From: JANQPX01 sp965204405
Lineage (GTDB): Bacteria > Pseudomonadota > Alphaproteobacteria > Geminicoccales > Geminicoccaceae
Direction of reading: 5' to 3'
NCBI GenBank assembly: GCA_965204405.1
Contig: CBDBEN010000005.1
Location: 496,001-560,000, forward strand
DNA length: 64,000 nucleotides
Shown: positions 43,452 through 52,451 of the stretch, one piece after another
How the letters are laid out: every line of letters starts with the position of its first letter
How positions within the stretch are numbered: position 1 is the stretch's first letter
The notes under the pieces: generated by a model
Told to the model about the DNA's origin: nothing
The model's database searches: none
Seen by the model: only the letters and a program-made list of their open reading frames with translations
Program-made: the position numbers and the translations under genes

Positions 43452-45050
43452 TTACTCGGCCAAGCTCAAGAAGCGAACCGGATGCACATTGGCGACATTG
43501 TCCTCGTAGCCCTGGACACGCGGCGAGACGAGGTTCTTAGAAACATTGTGGAAGATCGGCGTTACCGGCAGATCTTTCATGGCCACGATTTCTGCCTCCC
43601 GCATCAGTTTCTTGCGCTCGGCCAGGTCGGTGGTGGCATCCGATTGGTTCATCAGGCTGTCGAACTCGGGGCTAGCATACTGGGCATAGTTGAGCGGGCC
43701 GGTATCACCTTCCATAAGGAACAGAAAATTCTGGGCATCATTGTAGTCTGCCGCCCAGCCGGCACGGGCAACCTCGTAATTGCCTTCCTGAAGGTCGTTG
43801 TAGTGAACCTTGACCTCGCTGTTGAAGAGTTCCGGCTGGACGCCGAGGTCCTTCCACATTGAGGCAATGGCGATCGCGACCTTCTTGTGCTGCTCCGACG
43901 TGTTGTAGCGAAGCTGGAACTTCAACGGATTGTCGGGGCCGTAGCCGGCTTCCGCAAGAAGCTCCTTCGCCTTTGCGACCCGGTCGTCGTATGCCATCTC
44001 CTTCCAGACCACCTCGCCCGGCTCGTCATTGCCGCCGGCACCTGGCGGCACCATGGCGTAAGCGGCAACCTCGCCGGTGCGCAAGACCTTGTCGACGATG
44101 GTCTCTCGATCGATCGCCAGGGCGAGTGCTTCGCGGATAGCCACGTTATCGAACGGCGGTTTTTCCAGATTGAAGGTATAATAATAAGTTCCGAGCCAGG
44201 GGGATATCCGCGTCTCTTCCGGCAAATTGTCCTTCAGCCAGTCGATCTGCTCTGAGGCAAAATCATATTGAATATCGAGTTCGCCTGCCCGGTAGCGCTT
44301 TGTGCCTGCATTGCGCTCTTCGGTTGGATAGAACGTGATCTGATCAATCGTGACATTCTCAGCATCATAGAACGCCTCGTTCTTGACGATGGTCACATGA
44401 TCGTTCGGCACCCATTCGGTGAAGACATAACTGCCGTTCGAGACCAAATTGCCTGGTTTTATCCAGTCCTCACCAACCTCATCGATTTTGTGCTTCGGCA
44501 CGGGATAAGCGGTTGCATGGGTGAGCTGCTCGATGAAGTAAGGGGCTGGATATTCAAGCGTGATCTCAAGCGTCTTGTCATCGATCACTTTCACGCCGAG
44601 GTTTTCCATGCCGTCCATGGTGGCCTCGTTCAGCGGCTTGGCATTCTTGATGGTGTAAAGAATCGAAGCATATTGTGCGGCCGTCTCAGGTGCCAGCAAT
44701 CGGTGCAGCGCGAATTCAAAGTCGCCCGCCGTAACCGGTACACCGTCCGACCAGGTGTGATCGCGAAGAGTAAAGGTATAAACGAGACCGTCATCGCTGA
44801 CTGTCCAGCTCTCAGCCGCGCCCGGAATGACCTTACCGGCTGCATCTTGTGCGATGAGGCTGAGGAACATGTTGCGGATGATGCGGGACTCGTAAACGGT
44901 CGTTGTGTGGTGCGGGTCAAGGGTATCCGGCTCACCAGGATTGCCGATACGCAGCTCGGCGGCAAATGAGGCAAGACTGACTAGGCTGATCGCCGTGGCT
45001 GTTGCGAGCCCAAGGACAACGCGTTGGGCTGATTTCGAATGATGCGGCAT
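43452..45050 (-). CDS. Oligopeptide-binding periplasmic protein (OppA-like)
   Basis: A 532-residue solute-binding protein with a Sec signal peptide (VVLGLATATAISLVSLASFA, cleaved before AELRIG). The fold is that of OppA/MppA, starting IGNPGEPDTLDPHHTTTVYESRIIRNMFLSL and carrying the family region SWTVSDDGLVYTFTLRDHTWSDGVPVTAGDFEFALHRLL. It captures peptides in the periplasm and passes them to the permeases encoded downstream. It is the first and best-spaced gene of the operon, so the promoter lies in 45051-45156. Specificity (peptide length) cannot be read from sequence. Call is firm. Confidence 0.94.
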   Translation of the reverse strand: MPHHSKSAQRVVLGLATATAISLVSLASFAAELRIGNPGEPDTLDPHHTTTVYESRIIRNMFLSLIAQDAAGKVIPGAAESWTVSDDGLVYTFTLRDHTWSDGVPVTAGDFEFALHRLLAPETAAQYASILYTIKNAKPLNEATMDGMENLGVKVIDDKTLEITLEYPAPYFIEQLTHATAYPVPKHKIDEVGEDWIKPGNLVSNGSYVFTEWVPNDHVTIVKNEAFYDAENVTIDQITFYPTEERNAGTKRYRAGELDIQYDFASEQIDWLKDNLPEETRISPWLGTYYYTFNLEKPPFDNVAIREALALAIDRETIVDKVLRTGEVAAYAMVPPGAGGNDEPGEVVWKEMAYDDRVAKAKELLAEAGYGPDNPLKFQLRYNTSEQHKKVAIAIASMWKDLGVQPELFNSEVKVHYNDLQEGNYEVARAGWAADYNDAQNFLFLMEGDTGPLNYAQYASPEFDSLMNQSDATTDLAERKKLMREAEIVAMKDLPVTPIFHNVSKNLVSPRVQGYEDNVANVHPVRFLSLAE

Positions 45051-45156
45051 GAAACGCCTCCGCTTTCTGAGTGTTTTCTTCGAATCGTGGCTTTAACCAA
45101 CCCTATCACGCCTTTGGGCGGTCTCAACCGAAAAGCGGTTCTTCCCGAGGATAATA

Positions 45157-45762
45157 TTGGACAATTCTCAACGTGCCTCTCAAAGTGCGGCGATGGGCGA
45201 GGATCTGACCATTTTCCTGCAGGAACTTCTGGCATCCGACCCGGAGGTTCTGGCTATGCTCGCCACTGTTCGATCGCTGGACCTGCCGGATTGCTGGATT
45301 ACCGCAGGCCTTGTGCGCAACCATGTCTGGGATCACCTGCACGGCTATGAGGAACCGACCGCGCTGAACGACATTGACGTCATCTATTTCGATGCTGGCA
45401 ATCTGGACGAGCAGGCCGAAAAACGTCTGGAAAACGACTTGCATGACCGCCTGCCCGGCCATCCCTGGTCGGTGAAGAACCAGCCCAGGATGGCCTATCG
45501 GAATGGTGATCGGCCCTATCGGTCCATCAGCCACGCGCTCGAGCATTGGTGCGAAACCCCGACCGCCGTCGCCATCCGCCTGAATGCCTCGGACGACATC
45601 GACATCCTGGCCCCGTTCGGGCTTGACGACCTGTTTGGCCTGGTCGTTCGTCCGACACCGTTTACACGTACCAATCCGCAAAAGCTCGCTCAGTATCGTG
45701 CCCGCATGAAGAAGAAGAACTGGCCTCGGCAGTGGCCGAGGATTAGGGTGCTGGGGCTCTAA
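45157..45762 (+). CDS. Nucleotidyltransferase-family protein (COG3575-like)
   Basis: A 201-residue protein with a nucleotidyltransferase-like signature: CWITAGLVRNHVWDHLHGYEEPTALNDIDVIYFD, where G-x-x-R-N and the paired aspartates DID mark the active-site strand of the superfamily. The C-terminal FTRTNPQKLAQYRARMKKKNWPRQWPRI is typical of this group, which is annotated as nucleotidyltransferase family protein with no defined substrate. The start TTG 45157 has GAGG six bases upstream; ATG 45193 is a shorter alternative. It is divergent from the peptide importer operon. Enzyme activity is inferred from the motif only. Confidence 0.82.
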   Translation: MDNSQRASQSAAMGEDLTIFLQELLASDPEVLAMLATVRSLDLPDCWITAGLVRNHVWDHLHGYEEPTALNDIDVIYFDAGNLDEQAEKRLENDLHDRLPGHPWSVKNQPRMAYRNGDRPYRSISHALEHWCETPTAVAIRLNASDDIDILAPFGLDDLFGLVVRPTPFTRTNPQKLAQYRARMKKKNWPRQWPRIRVLGL

Positions 45763-45783
45763 ATCAGCGATTGGTTTTCCGAC

Positions 45784-47565
45784 GTGACCACCGACCAGAC
45801 CGTTTTGTTCTCGCTTCTCTTCTGCGTGTTCGTTCTTCTGATCTGGGGACGCTGGCGCTACGACCTCGTGGCATTCGGCGCCCTTGCCGTGGCTCTCATC
45901 CTGGGCGTGGTTCCCAAGGCAGAGGCCTTTTCCGGGTTCGGCCATCCTGCGACCGTGATCATCGCCCTGGTGCTGATCGTCAGTCGTGCCCTTTCCAATT
46001 CGGGCGCGATCGAGCTGATCGCCCGCTATATGGTGGATGCGTCGCGAAAGCTAAGCGCCCATATCACCATCATGTCGGCTTTGGCGGCGGGGCTGTCGGC
46101 GCTGATGAACAATGTGGCAGCACTGGCTCTCCTGATGCCGGTCGACCTTCAGGCGGCGAAGAAAGCGAAACGCAGCCCGGCGCTCACCTTGATGCCGATT
46201 TCCTTTGCCTCGATTCTGGGCGGCATGATCACGTTGATCGGCACCCCGCCCAACATCGTGATCGCGGAATTTCGAGGCGATGCCTTGGGCGCTCCCTTCC
46301 GCATGTTCGATTTTGCGCCGGTGGGCATCGTCTGTGCCGTGGTCGGCGTGCTGTTCATCGCCTTGATCGGCTGGCGGCTCATCCCGGGATCCCGCAGCGA
46401 GCAGGAAACCGGCCAAGGGCTGCTGCTCGATCTCAAGGACTACATCGCCGAGCTCAGCGTCCCCGAAGGCTCGAAGGCGATCGGCAAGACGATCCGAGAC
46501 CTGGACGATATCGCCGATGACAATGAGGCGTCGATCATTGGCCTGATCCGGGACGGGCAGCGCCTTCCCGGCATGGCCAGGCGAACGGTGCTGCGCGAGG
46601 GCGATCTTCTCGTGGTGGAAGCGGCACCCGATGCGCTGGACAAGCTGGTCGGCGCCCTCAAGCTGGAGATCACCAGCAGCGACATGGCCAAGGCGATGCT
46701 CGACGGTGAGGATATCGCCATGGTCGAGGTGGTTGTCCCGGAAGGCGCCATGATCGAAGGGCGCTCCGCCCTGACGCTCGGCCTCCTCTACCGCCACGCC
46801 GTGACGCTGCTTGGCGTCTCACGCCAGGGCCGGCGTTTCACCGAGCGGGTCAGGCGGCTCAAGATCGAAGCTGGCGATGTGCTCTTGCTGCTCGGCCCGA
46901 GCGAGCGCATGGGTGAAATCACCAGCTGGCTAGGCACCTTGCCGCTCGCCGAGCGCGGCCTGCAGGTCATCCAGCGCGAGAAGGCCGGTCTCGCCGTCGG
47001 GATTTTCGCAACCGCCGTCCTGCTGGCTAGCATCGGCATTCTCTATCTGCCCATCGCCCTTGCCGCCGCCGTCGTGCTGATGGTGCTGTTCAATATCGTG
47101 CCGCTTCGCCAGATCTACCATTCGATCGAATGGCCGGTGATCGTGCTCCTGGGCTCGATGATTCCCATTGGCTCGGCCCTAGAGGCAAGCGGCGGCACGG
47201 CGCTGATTGCGGGCAGCATCGTCACGCTCGCGGAAGGCTATGCGCCCTGGGTGGTGCTCACACTCCTGGTGGTCGTGACCATGACGCTTTCGGATGTGAT
47301 GAACAATACCGCGACCGCCGTGATCGCCGCTCCCATCGCCGTCGATATCGCGACCCGTCTCGGCGTTAATGCAGATCCCTTCCTGATGGGGGTCGCGGTC
47401 GCGGCTTCCTGCGCTTTCCTGACGCCGATCGGCCATAAAAACAATACGTTGATCATGGGTCCCGGCGGCTATCGGTTCGGCGACTACTGGCGCATGGGCC
47501 TCCCGCTCGAAATATTGATCATCGCGGTTTCCGTGCCGATGATCCTGCTGGTCTGGCCTCTGTAG
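45784..47565 (+). CDS. SLC13/DASS-type permease with two TrkA-C domains
   Basis: A 593-residue transporter of the CitT/SLC13 type. The first hydrophobic half (VLFSLLFCVFVLLIWGRWRYDLVAFGALAVAL to ALIGWRLIPG) contains ALMNNVAALALLMPV and TLIGTPPNIVIAEF, the substrate- and sodium-binding hairpin SNT-like motifs. The middle holds two TrkA-C (RCK-C) domains, around residues 215-300 and 305-390. The second half has SDVMNNTATAVIAAPIAV and FLTPIGHKNNTLIMGPGGY. Such proteins move divalent anions such as sulfate or dicarboxylates; the actual substrate is unknown. The start is GTG, 21 bases after the preceding gene. A hairpin repeat just after the stop probably terminates it. Confidence 0.9.
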   Translation: MTTDQTVLFSLLFCVFVLLIWGRWRYDLVAFGALAVALILGVVPKAEAFSGFGHPATVIIALVLIVSRALSNSGAIELIARYMVDASRKLSAHITIMSALAAGLSALMNNVAALALLMPVDLQAAKKAKRSPALTLMPISFASILGGMITLIGTPPNIVIAEFRGDALGAPFRMFDFAPVGIVCAVVGVLFIALIGWRLIPGSRSEQETGQGLLLDLKDYIAELSVPEGSKAIGKTIRDLDDIADDNEASIIGLIRDGQRLPGMARRTVLREGDLLVVEAAPDALDKLVGALKLEITSSDMAKAMLDGEDIAMVEVVVPEGAMIEGRSALTLGLLYRHAVTLLGVSRQGRRFTERVRRLKIEAGDVLLLLGPSERMGEITSWLGTLPLAERGLQVIQREKAGLAVGIFATAVLLASIGILYLPIALAAAVVLMVLFNIVPLRQIYHSIEWPVIVLLGSMIPIGSALEASGGTALIAGSIVTLAEGYAPWVVLTLLVVVTMTLSDVMNNTATAVIAAPIAVDIATRLGVNADPFLMGVAVAASCAFLTPIGHKNNTLIMGPGGYRFGDYWRMGLPLEILIIAVSVPMILLVWPL

Positions 47566-47576
47566 GTCGTTCCGTT

Positions 47577-47650
47577 CCAGCCCTATCCCGTCCAGCGACC
47601 CGACAGGGTATCGAACAAAATCAGGTGGCTGGGTGGGGGAGAGGGCTGGC
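47577..47650. repeat. Dispersed palindromic repeat, copy 4 (degenerate)
   Basis: The left part (47577-47603, starting CCAGCCCTATCCC) and right part (47622-47650, ending GGGGGAGAGGGCTGG) are recognisable versions of the arms of copy 2 at 23029-23103. The outer pairs CCAGCCCT / AGGGCTGG are intact while the centre has diverged. It begins 12 bases after the permease stop codon, the same placement as copy 1 after its gene. Confidence 0.7.
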
Positions 47651-47713
47651 ACCGCCCAAGCTGAAAATGACAGCGGACCGAAATGGATCGACAGTCGAGT
47701 TCGGCAACCCGGC

Positions 47714-47745
47714 ATTGAAAATCCATCTCGCTTACCGACATATGG
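47714..47745 (+). promoter_or_regulatory. Candidate heat-shock (sigma-32) promoter before hsp20-lon
   Basis: ATTGAAAA (47714-47721) followed after about 18 bases by CATATGG (47739-47745) resembles the alphaproteobacterial sigma-32 pattern CTTG-N17-CYTATNT, though with mismatches in both boxes. Its distance of about 50 bases before the hsp20 ATG and the chaperone-protease content of the operon make it plausible. No start-site evidence is available from sequence. Confidence 0.35.
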
Positions 47746-47791
47746 ATCGCATGATCGATCTGTCGGTCGGCATATCGGAAAGGCCTGCTTG

Positions 47792-48199
47792 ATGCGTTCG
47801 AGAAATCCAAGCCCGTTCATGTGGCAAGATGCGGTCGAAATGTTCGAACGTGCGGAAAAACTGCAGCGTCAGTTCTTCACGCCTGCGAAGCCCGATGCAG
47901 CCGGACCCTGCTGGGAACCACCCGTCGACGTTCTGGAGACGGAGAGCGAGGTTCTGATCATGGTGGCCCTTCCCGGCGTCGAGCCCGAGGATCTCAAGGT
48001 GCTGGTTGATGACGGCACGCTAATCGTGGCGGGCCGGCGGCCGATGCCCGGTCAGTCCAGTCGCATGATGCTCAGGAGGCTGGAAATTCCATACGGCCAT
48101 TTCGAGCGCCATCTCAAGCTTCCTCCGGGCCGCTATGAAATCGGCCATCGTGAACTGCGCAACGGGTGCCTGGTGCTGAGCCTCAGGAAACTGCGATGA
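47792..48199 (+). CDS. Small heat-shock protein, Hsp20 family
   Basis: A 135-residue ATP-independent chaperone that holds unfolding proteins. The alpha-crystallin domain runs from about residue 42 (PPVDVLETESEVLIMVALPGVEPEDLKVLVDDGTLIVAGRR) to the end (GHFERHLKLPPGRYEIGHRELRNGCLVLSLRK), with the usual late beta-strand motif GxLxL as GCLVLSL. ATG 47792 has GGAAAGG eight bases upstream. Its stop overlaps the start of the second lon as ATGA, so both are made together, a sensible pairing of a holdase with a protease. Confidence 0.92.
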   Translation: MRSRNPSPFMWQDAVEMFERAEKLQRQFFTPAKPDAAGPCWEPPVDVLETESEVLIMVALPGVEPEDLKVLVDDGTLIVAGRRPMPGQSSRMMLRRLEIPYGHFERHLKLPPGRYEIGHRELRNGCLVLSLRKLR

Positions 48200-50697
48200 A
48201 CGAGCATAATCTGCCGACGAACCAGCAGCCGCTGCGTAGCGAAGCGGCGAGCGAGGCGCCCCCTTCAGCCGACACCGGCAGCCGGACCTCGGACGTCGCC
48301 ATGAACCTGCCCGATGACGCGCTTATCATCTTGCCGCTTCGCCAGGCCGTTCTGTTTCCTGGCGTGGTGATGCCGCTTGCCCTGAAGCATCCCCTATCGA
48401 TTGCAGCCGCACAGACCGCAGCGCAGCACCAGCGGCCGTTCGGTGCCGTTCTCCAGCTGGATCCCGAACTGGAAAGACCGTCGCCCGAACAGCTTCACAA
48501 GATCGGTACGCTTGCCGGCGTGCTCCGCTATGTCACCGCACCCGACGGAACCCATCATGTGGTTTGCCAGGGCCAGGAGCGCTTTCGGATCGTCGAGTTT
48601 CTGGATGGCTATCCTCATCTCGCCGCCCGGATCGAACGCCTGCCGGACATCGGCGGGGAAGGGCCGGAGGCTGAAGCGCGCCTGCACCAGCTGAAGGAAC
48701 GATCGCTTGAGGTTCTTGCCCTTCTTCCGCAGGCACCGCCCGAGCTGGGCAATGCCATTCAGGGTTTGAATTCACCCTCCCAGGGAGCCGATCTGGTGGC
48801 GAGCTTCATGGACCTGAAGCCGGAGGAGCGTCAGGAGATCCTGGAGCTCACCGATGTCGGCGCCAGGCTCGACAAGGTGCTCTCGGCCCTTGGTCATCGG
48901 CTCGAGGTGCTGAAGCTGTCCCACGATATCGGCGAGCAGACCAAGGAGACCATGGCCGATCAGCAGCGCGAATACTTCCTTCGCCAGCAGCTGAAGACCA
49001 TTCAAAAGGAACTCGGCGAGGATGAAGACAGCAAGGCCGAGATCCAGGAACTCGCCGAGGCGATTGCCAAGGCCGGCATGCCGGAAGAAGCGGAGCAGCA
49101 TGCCAAAAAGGAACTGAAGCGCCTGGAGCGCATGCCGGAGGCGGCGGGCGAATATTCGATGCTGCGCACTTATCTGGACTGGCTGGTTGATCTCCCCTGG
49201 TCCAAGCGCTCGGACGATCTCATCGATATCGCTAAGGCGAGAGAGGTTCTCGACGATGAGCATTTCGGTCTGGAGAAAATCAAGAAGCGCATTCTCGAAT
49301 TTCTTGCCGTCCGCAAGCTGAACCCCGACGGCAGCAGCCCGATCCTTTGCTTTGTCGGCCCGCCAGGGGTGGGCAAGACCTCGCTCGGCAAGAGCATCGC
49401 CCATGCCATGGGCCGGGAATTTGTCCGCGCGAGCCTGGGCGGGCTGCACGATGAGGCCGAAATCCGCGGCCATCGGCGGACCTATATGGGGGCATTGCCC
49501 GGCAATATCATTCAGGGCATCAGAAAGGCCGGCACCAACAACCCGGTCTTCATGCTGGACGAGATGGACAAGCTGGGCGGCGGCGGCTTCCATGGCGACC
49601 CGTCATCGGCCCTGCTCGAAGTCCTGGATCCAGCCCAGAACGACACGTTCAGGGACAACTACCTGGCCCTGCCCTTCGATCTCAGCCAGGTGATGTTCGT
49701 TGCGACCGCCAATGTCCTCGATGCGATTCCGGGGCCGCTTCGCGACCGCATGGAGATCATCGAGCTGCCCTCCTATACGGGCGAGGAAAAGCTGGAGATC
49801 GCCAAGCGCTATCTGGTGACGCGCCAGCAGGAAGCGAACGGCCTTCGCCAGGATCAGGCCGCGATCACCGACGATGCGCTGAAGGCGATCATCGGCGGCT
49901 ATACCCGCGAGGCGGGTGTGCGCAATCTGGAGCGCCTGATCGGTGCGGTCCTTCGCCATATCGCGATGCGCGTTGCCGAGGGTACGGCCGAGGCCGTCAC
50001 GGTCGGCCCGAATGATCTTCACGACATTCTGGGCGCCAGGAAAGTCGAGCCCGAAATCGCCATGCGCACGTCCGTTCCAGGGGTTGCCACCGGCCTCGCC
50101 TGGACGCCGGTCGGCGGCGATATCCTCTTCGTCGAGGCGAGCCGCCTTCCCGGCAAGGGGCAGCTGATCCTGACGGGTCAGCTGGGTGACGTGATGCGCG
50201 AGAGCGCGCAAGCTGCTCTAAGTTTGGTGAAATCCAGCGCAGCCCGTTACGGCATCGACGAAAAACTGTTCGAGACCAGCGACATCCATGTCCATGTGCC
50301 GGCTGGCGCCATTCCCAAGGACGGGCCGTCGGCGGGTGTCGCCATGTTTGCCGCGCTCATGTCTCTCTTGAAGGATGAGACCGTCAGGCATGACACGGCA
50401 ATGACGGGCGAGATTTCGCTTCGCGGCCTGGTTCTTCCCGTAGGCGGCATCAAGGAGAAAGTGCTGGCCGCTCACCGGGCCGGCATAAGGCGGATCATGC
50501 TGCCGGGGCGCAACAGGAAGGACTTCGAGGACATCCCGGAAAGTGCCCGCCTGGCGCTGGAGTTCATCTGGCTCGATCATGTCGACGATGCGGTCCAGGC
50601 GGTCGTGGGGCAGCAGCCGGAGGTCATTGAGAGCCTGGAAGCACCGGCAGCACCGTTGGGCTTCGGGCTTCGACCCACCACGCAAAGGCGGGATTGA
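48196..50697 (+). CDS. lon: ATP-dependent Lon protease, second copy
   Basis: A complete 833-residue LonA-type protease. The N-terminal substrate-binding domain begins LPLRQAVLFPGVVMPLALKHPLSI. The AAA+ domain has Walker A GPPGVGKTSLGKSIAHAMGREFVRASLGG and Walker B PVFMLDEMDKLG. The S16 domain has the catalytic serine in PKDGPSAGVAMF and the lysine in GGIKEKVLAAHRAG. ATG 48196 overlaps the hsp20 stop (ATGA) and has AGGA eight bases upstream. The first lon fragment at 1-777 shares the same motifs but differs in sequence, so these are distinct paralogues. Co-transcription with hsp20 suggests a heat- or stress-induced version. Confidence 0.96.
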   Translation: MNEHNLPTNQQPLRSEAASEAPPSADTGSRTSDVAMNLPDDALIILPLRQAVLFPGVVMPLALKHPLSIAAAQTAAQHQRPFGAVLQLDPELERPSPEQLHKIGTLAGVLRYVTAPDGTHHVVCQGQERFRIVEFLDGYPHLAARIERLPDIGGEGPEAEARLHQLKERSLEVLALLPQAPPELGNAIQGLNSPSQGADLVASFMDLKPEERQEILELTDVGARLDKVLSALGHRLEVLKLSHDIGEQTKETMADQQREYFLRQQLKTIQKELGEDEDSKAEIQELAEAIAKAGMPEEAEQHAKKELKRLERMPEAAGEYSMLRTYLDWLVDLPWSKRSDDLIDIAKAREVLDDEHFGLEKIKKRILEFLAVRKLNPDGSSPILCFVGPPGVGKTSLGKSIAHAMGREFVRASLGGLHDEAEIRGHRRTYMGALPGNIIQGIRKAGTNNPVFMLDEMDKLGGGGFHGDPSSALLEVLDPAQNDTFRDNYLALPFDLSQVMFVATANVLDAIPGPLRDRMEIIELPSYTGEEKLEIAKRYLVTRQQEANGLRQDQAAITDDALKAIIGGYTREAGVRNLERLIGAVLRHIAMRVAEGTAEAVTVGPNDLHDILGARKVEPEIAMRTSVPGVATGLAWTPVGGDILFVEASRLPGKGQLILTGQLGDVMRESAQAALSLVKSSAARYGIDEKLFETSDIHVHVPAGAIPKDGPSAGVAMFAALMSLLKDETVRHDTAMTGEISLRGLVLPVGGIKEKVLAAHRAGIRRIMLPGRNRKDFEDIPESARLALEFIWLDHVDDAVQAVVGQQPEVIESLEAPAAPLGFGLRPTTQRRD

Positions 50698-51463
50698 GAT
50701 CAAGAGAACGACGGGAGAAAATGCTCTTGTCGAGCGCTGCCGGCAAGCCCGGCGGGACGATCGGCTGGCCGTTCTCGAAGGCCTGCATGCGCTAAAACAC
50801 GCGCTGCGTTTCAAGGCTTCAATCATCAGTGTCTTTGCCGCGGAGCCTGAAAAGCTGAACGAACTCGCCCGCGACCTGGCTCCCGATGTCGCCGAGCAGA
50901 TCGCGGCGCTTACCGAAGTCGTTCCGGCCGATCTTTTCTCGGCCTTGGCGCCGCAAGCACCCAAGACCGGCGTTCTGGCGCTTGCCCACCGTCCAGTCTC
51001 CGATCTCGACGAGGCGCTGTCTTCCAGACGCCAGGCCCCGATCATTCTCTTGGAGGCCCCGGCCCATCTCGGCAATGTCGGCGCGGTCATCCGGTCGGCT
51101 GCGGCGGCGGGGGCTGGCGGAGTGCTCACCACAGGGCACCATGATCCCTGGGATCCGGCAGCGCTTCGGGGATCGGCCGGACTTCATTTCGCCCTGCCGG
51201 TTCTGCGCATCGACAAGCTTCCCCGCTTGGATCGACCTCTGCTTGCGATCCACCCCGAAGGCGATCCGATGGATCCGTCAGCCTTGCCTGCCAGGGCTGT
51301 CCTGGCCTTCGGATCCGAGCGTAAGGGGCTTAGTTCCGCTCTTCTCGAGCGCGCCGACGGGCTTTTTGCCATCCCGATGGAAGCCCGGGTCTCCAGCCTC
51401 AATCTGGCAACTGCGGCGGCGGTAGCGCTCTATGCCTGGCGCTTGCATAGGCCGAAAGCCTGA
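50693..51463 (+). CDS. SpoU/TrmH-family RNA methyltransferase
   Basis: A 256-residue SPOUT methyltransferase that transfers a methyl group from S-adenosylmethionine to RNA ribose. The N-terminal substrate-binding part runs ENALVERCRQARRDDRLAVLEGLHALKHALRF. The trefoil-knot domain has motif 1 LLEAPAHLGNVGAVIRSAAAAGAGGV, motif 2 AVLAFGSERKGLS and motif 3 IPMEARVSSLNLATAAAVALYAW. Target RNA is unknown. The reading frame overlaps the end of lon. The only start near the expected N-terminus is ATT 50693, overlapping the lon stop as ATTGA and giving MEIKRTTGENALV; TTG 50627 or ATG 50543 would add residues unlike the family. Confidence 0.88.
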   Translation: MEIKRTTGENALVERCRQARRDDRLAVLEGLHALKHALRFKASIISVFAAEPEKLNELARDLAPDVAEQIAALTEVVPADLFSALAPQAPKTGVLALAHRPVSDLDEALSSRRQAPIILLEAPAHLGNVGAVIRSAAAAGAGGVLTTGHHDPWDPAALRGSAGLHFALPVLRIDKLPRLDRPLLAIHPEGDPMDPSALPARAVLAFGSERKGLSSALLERADGLFAIPMEARVSSLNLATAAAVALYAWRLHRPKA

Positions 51464-51492
51464 ACCGGTGTTGGACGGCGCTGGGAATCGGT

Positions 51493-51510
51493 CTACCTAT
51501 CGATAGGTAG
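51493..51510. promoter_or_regulatory. 18-bp perfect palindrome before ku
   Basis: CTACCTATCGATAGGTAG is a perfect 18-bp palindrome, 12 bases upstream of the ku start codon and just before its GGGAG ribosome site. Its position suits an operator that blocks ku expression. Regulator not identified. Confidence 0.55.
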
Positions 51511-51522
51511 GGAGTAAAAACC

Positions 51523-52418
51523 ATGGCCATGCCGCGAGCTGCCTGGAAAGGCCATTTGAAGCTGGCGTTGATTTCTTGCCCGGTCCGTCTTTTCAAAGCG
51601 ACCAAGCAGGCGGAGAAGTTATCCGCGCACTATCTGCACCGGGATACGCGCCATCGCATTCAGATGATCCACCCATGATCCGACCCTTGGCAGGGTCGAC
51701 CGGTCGGATCTGATTACCGGGTATCAGCATCAGGAGCATTATGTCGTCTTGAGCGAGACGGACCTTGCCGAAATCAAGACACCCTCCGACAAGACATTGC
51801 TGATCCGAAACCTTTGCCGCGGGCAGGGATGTCGATCCGATCTATCTTGATCAGCCTTATTTCCTGGTTCCGGACGGCCCGGTCGCCATCGAGGCGTTCG
51901 ATGTTCTGCGAACGGTGATGGCCGCACGCCGGAAGGTCGCGCTCGGCCGGATCGTGATCAATCGGCGGGAACGCATGGTAACGATCGGCGTTCGCGGCCG
52001 TGGCTTCGTGCTGACGACCCTTCGAAGCACCGAGGAGGTGCGCGAGCCCGACGATTTTTTTGCCGATCTGCCAAGCGGCGAGCCATCGACCGAGGTGCAA
52101 AACCTGGCCGAGCAGCTCATCGCAATGCGTTCCGGCCGGTTTGATCCCCACGTCTTCAAGGATCGCTATCAGGCTGCCCTGAGAGAGCTGATCGAGCTCA
52201 AAGTCACCTGCGGCGAGACCGTCGGTGAAGGGGCTGCCCCGATCCGGATCGAGGCCGCCAATGACGACGAGGTCCCGGCGCCGACGACAGTCGCCGAGGC
52301 CTTCAGGCGAAGCGTGGACCGGCAGCGAAAACCGCCGGCGGAAAGCCGTTCGAAATCGGCCTCCAGGAAGCCACGTTCGGCGAAGCGCCCTAAAGTCCGC
52401 GAAAAATCACCGGGCTGA
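51523..52418 (+). pseudogene. ku: Ku DNA end-binding protein, disrupted by two +1 frameshifts
   Basis: Ku binds double-strand DNA ends and recruits the ligase LigD in bacterial non-homologous end joining. The three frames add up to a normal Ku core: WKGHLKLALISCPVRLFKATKQAEKLSAHYLHRDTRHRIQMIH, then DPTLGRVDRSDLITGYQHQEHYVVLSETDLAEIKTPSDKTLLI, then ETFAAGRDVDPIYLDQPYFLVPDGPVAIEAFDVLRTVM and VALGRIVINRRERMVTIGVRGRGFVLTTLR. The frame shifts by one extra base at the CCC at 51672-51674 and again at CC 51805-51806; in the first frame translation would stop at 51676. The last frame is open to 52418 and ends in a lysine- and arginine-rich tail. No ligD is present in the window. Either a recent pseudogene or two sequence errors. 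Confidence 0.85.
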
Positions 52419-52451
52419 GGATCGCCAGGCACCCAGGTCGCCAGCAGGAGG

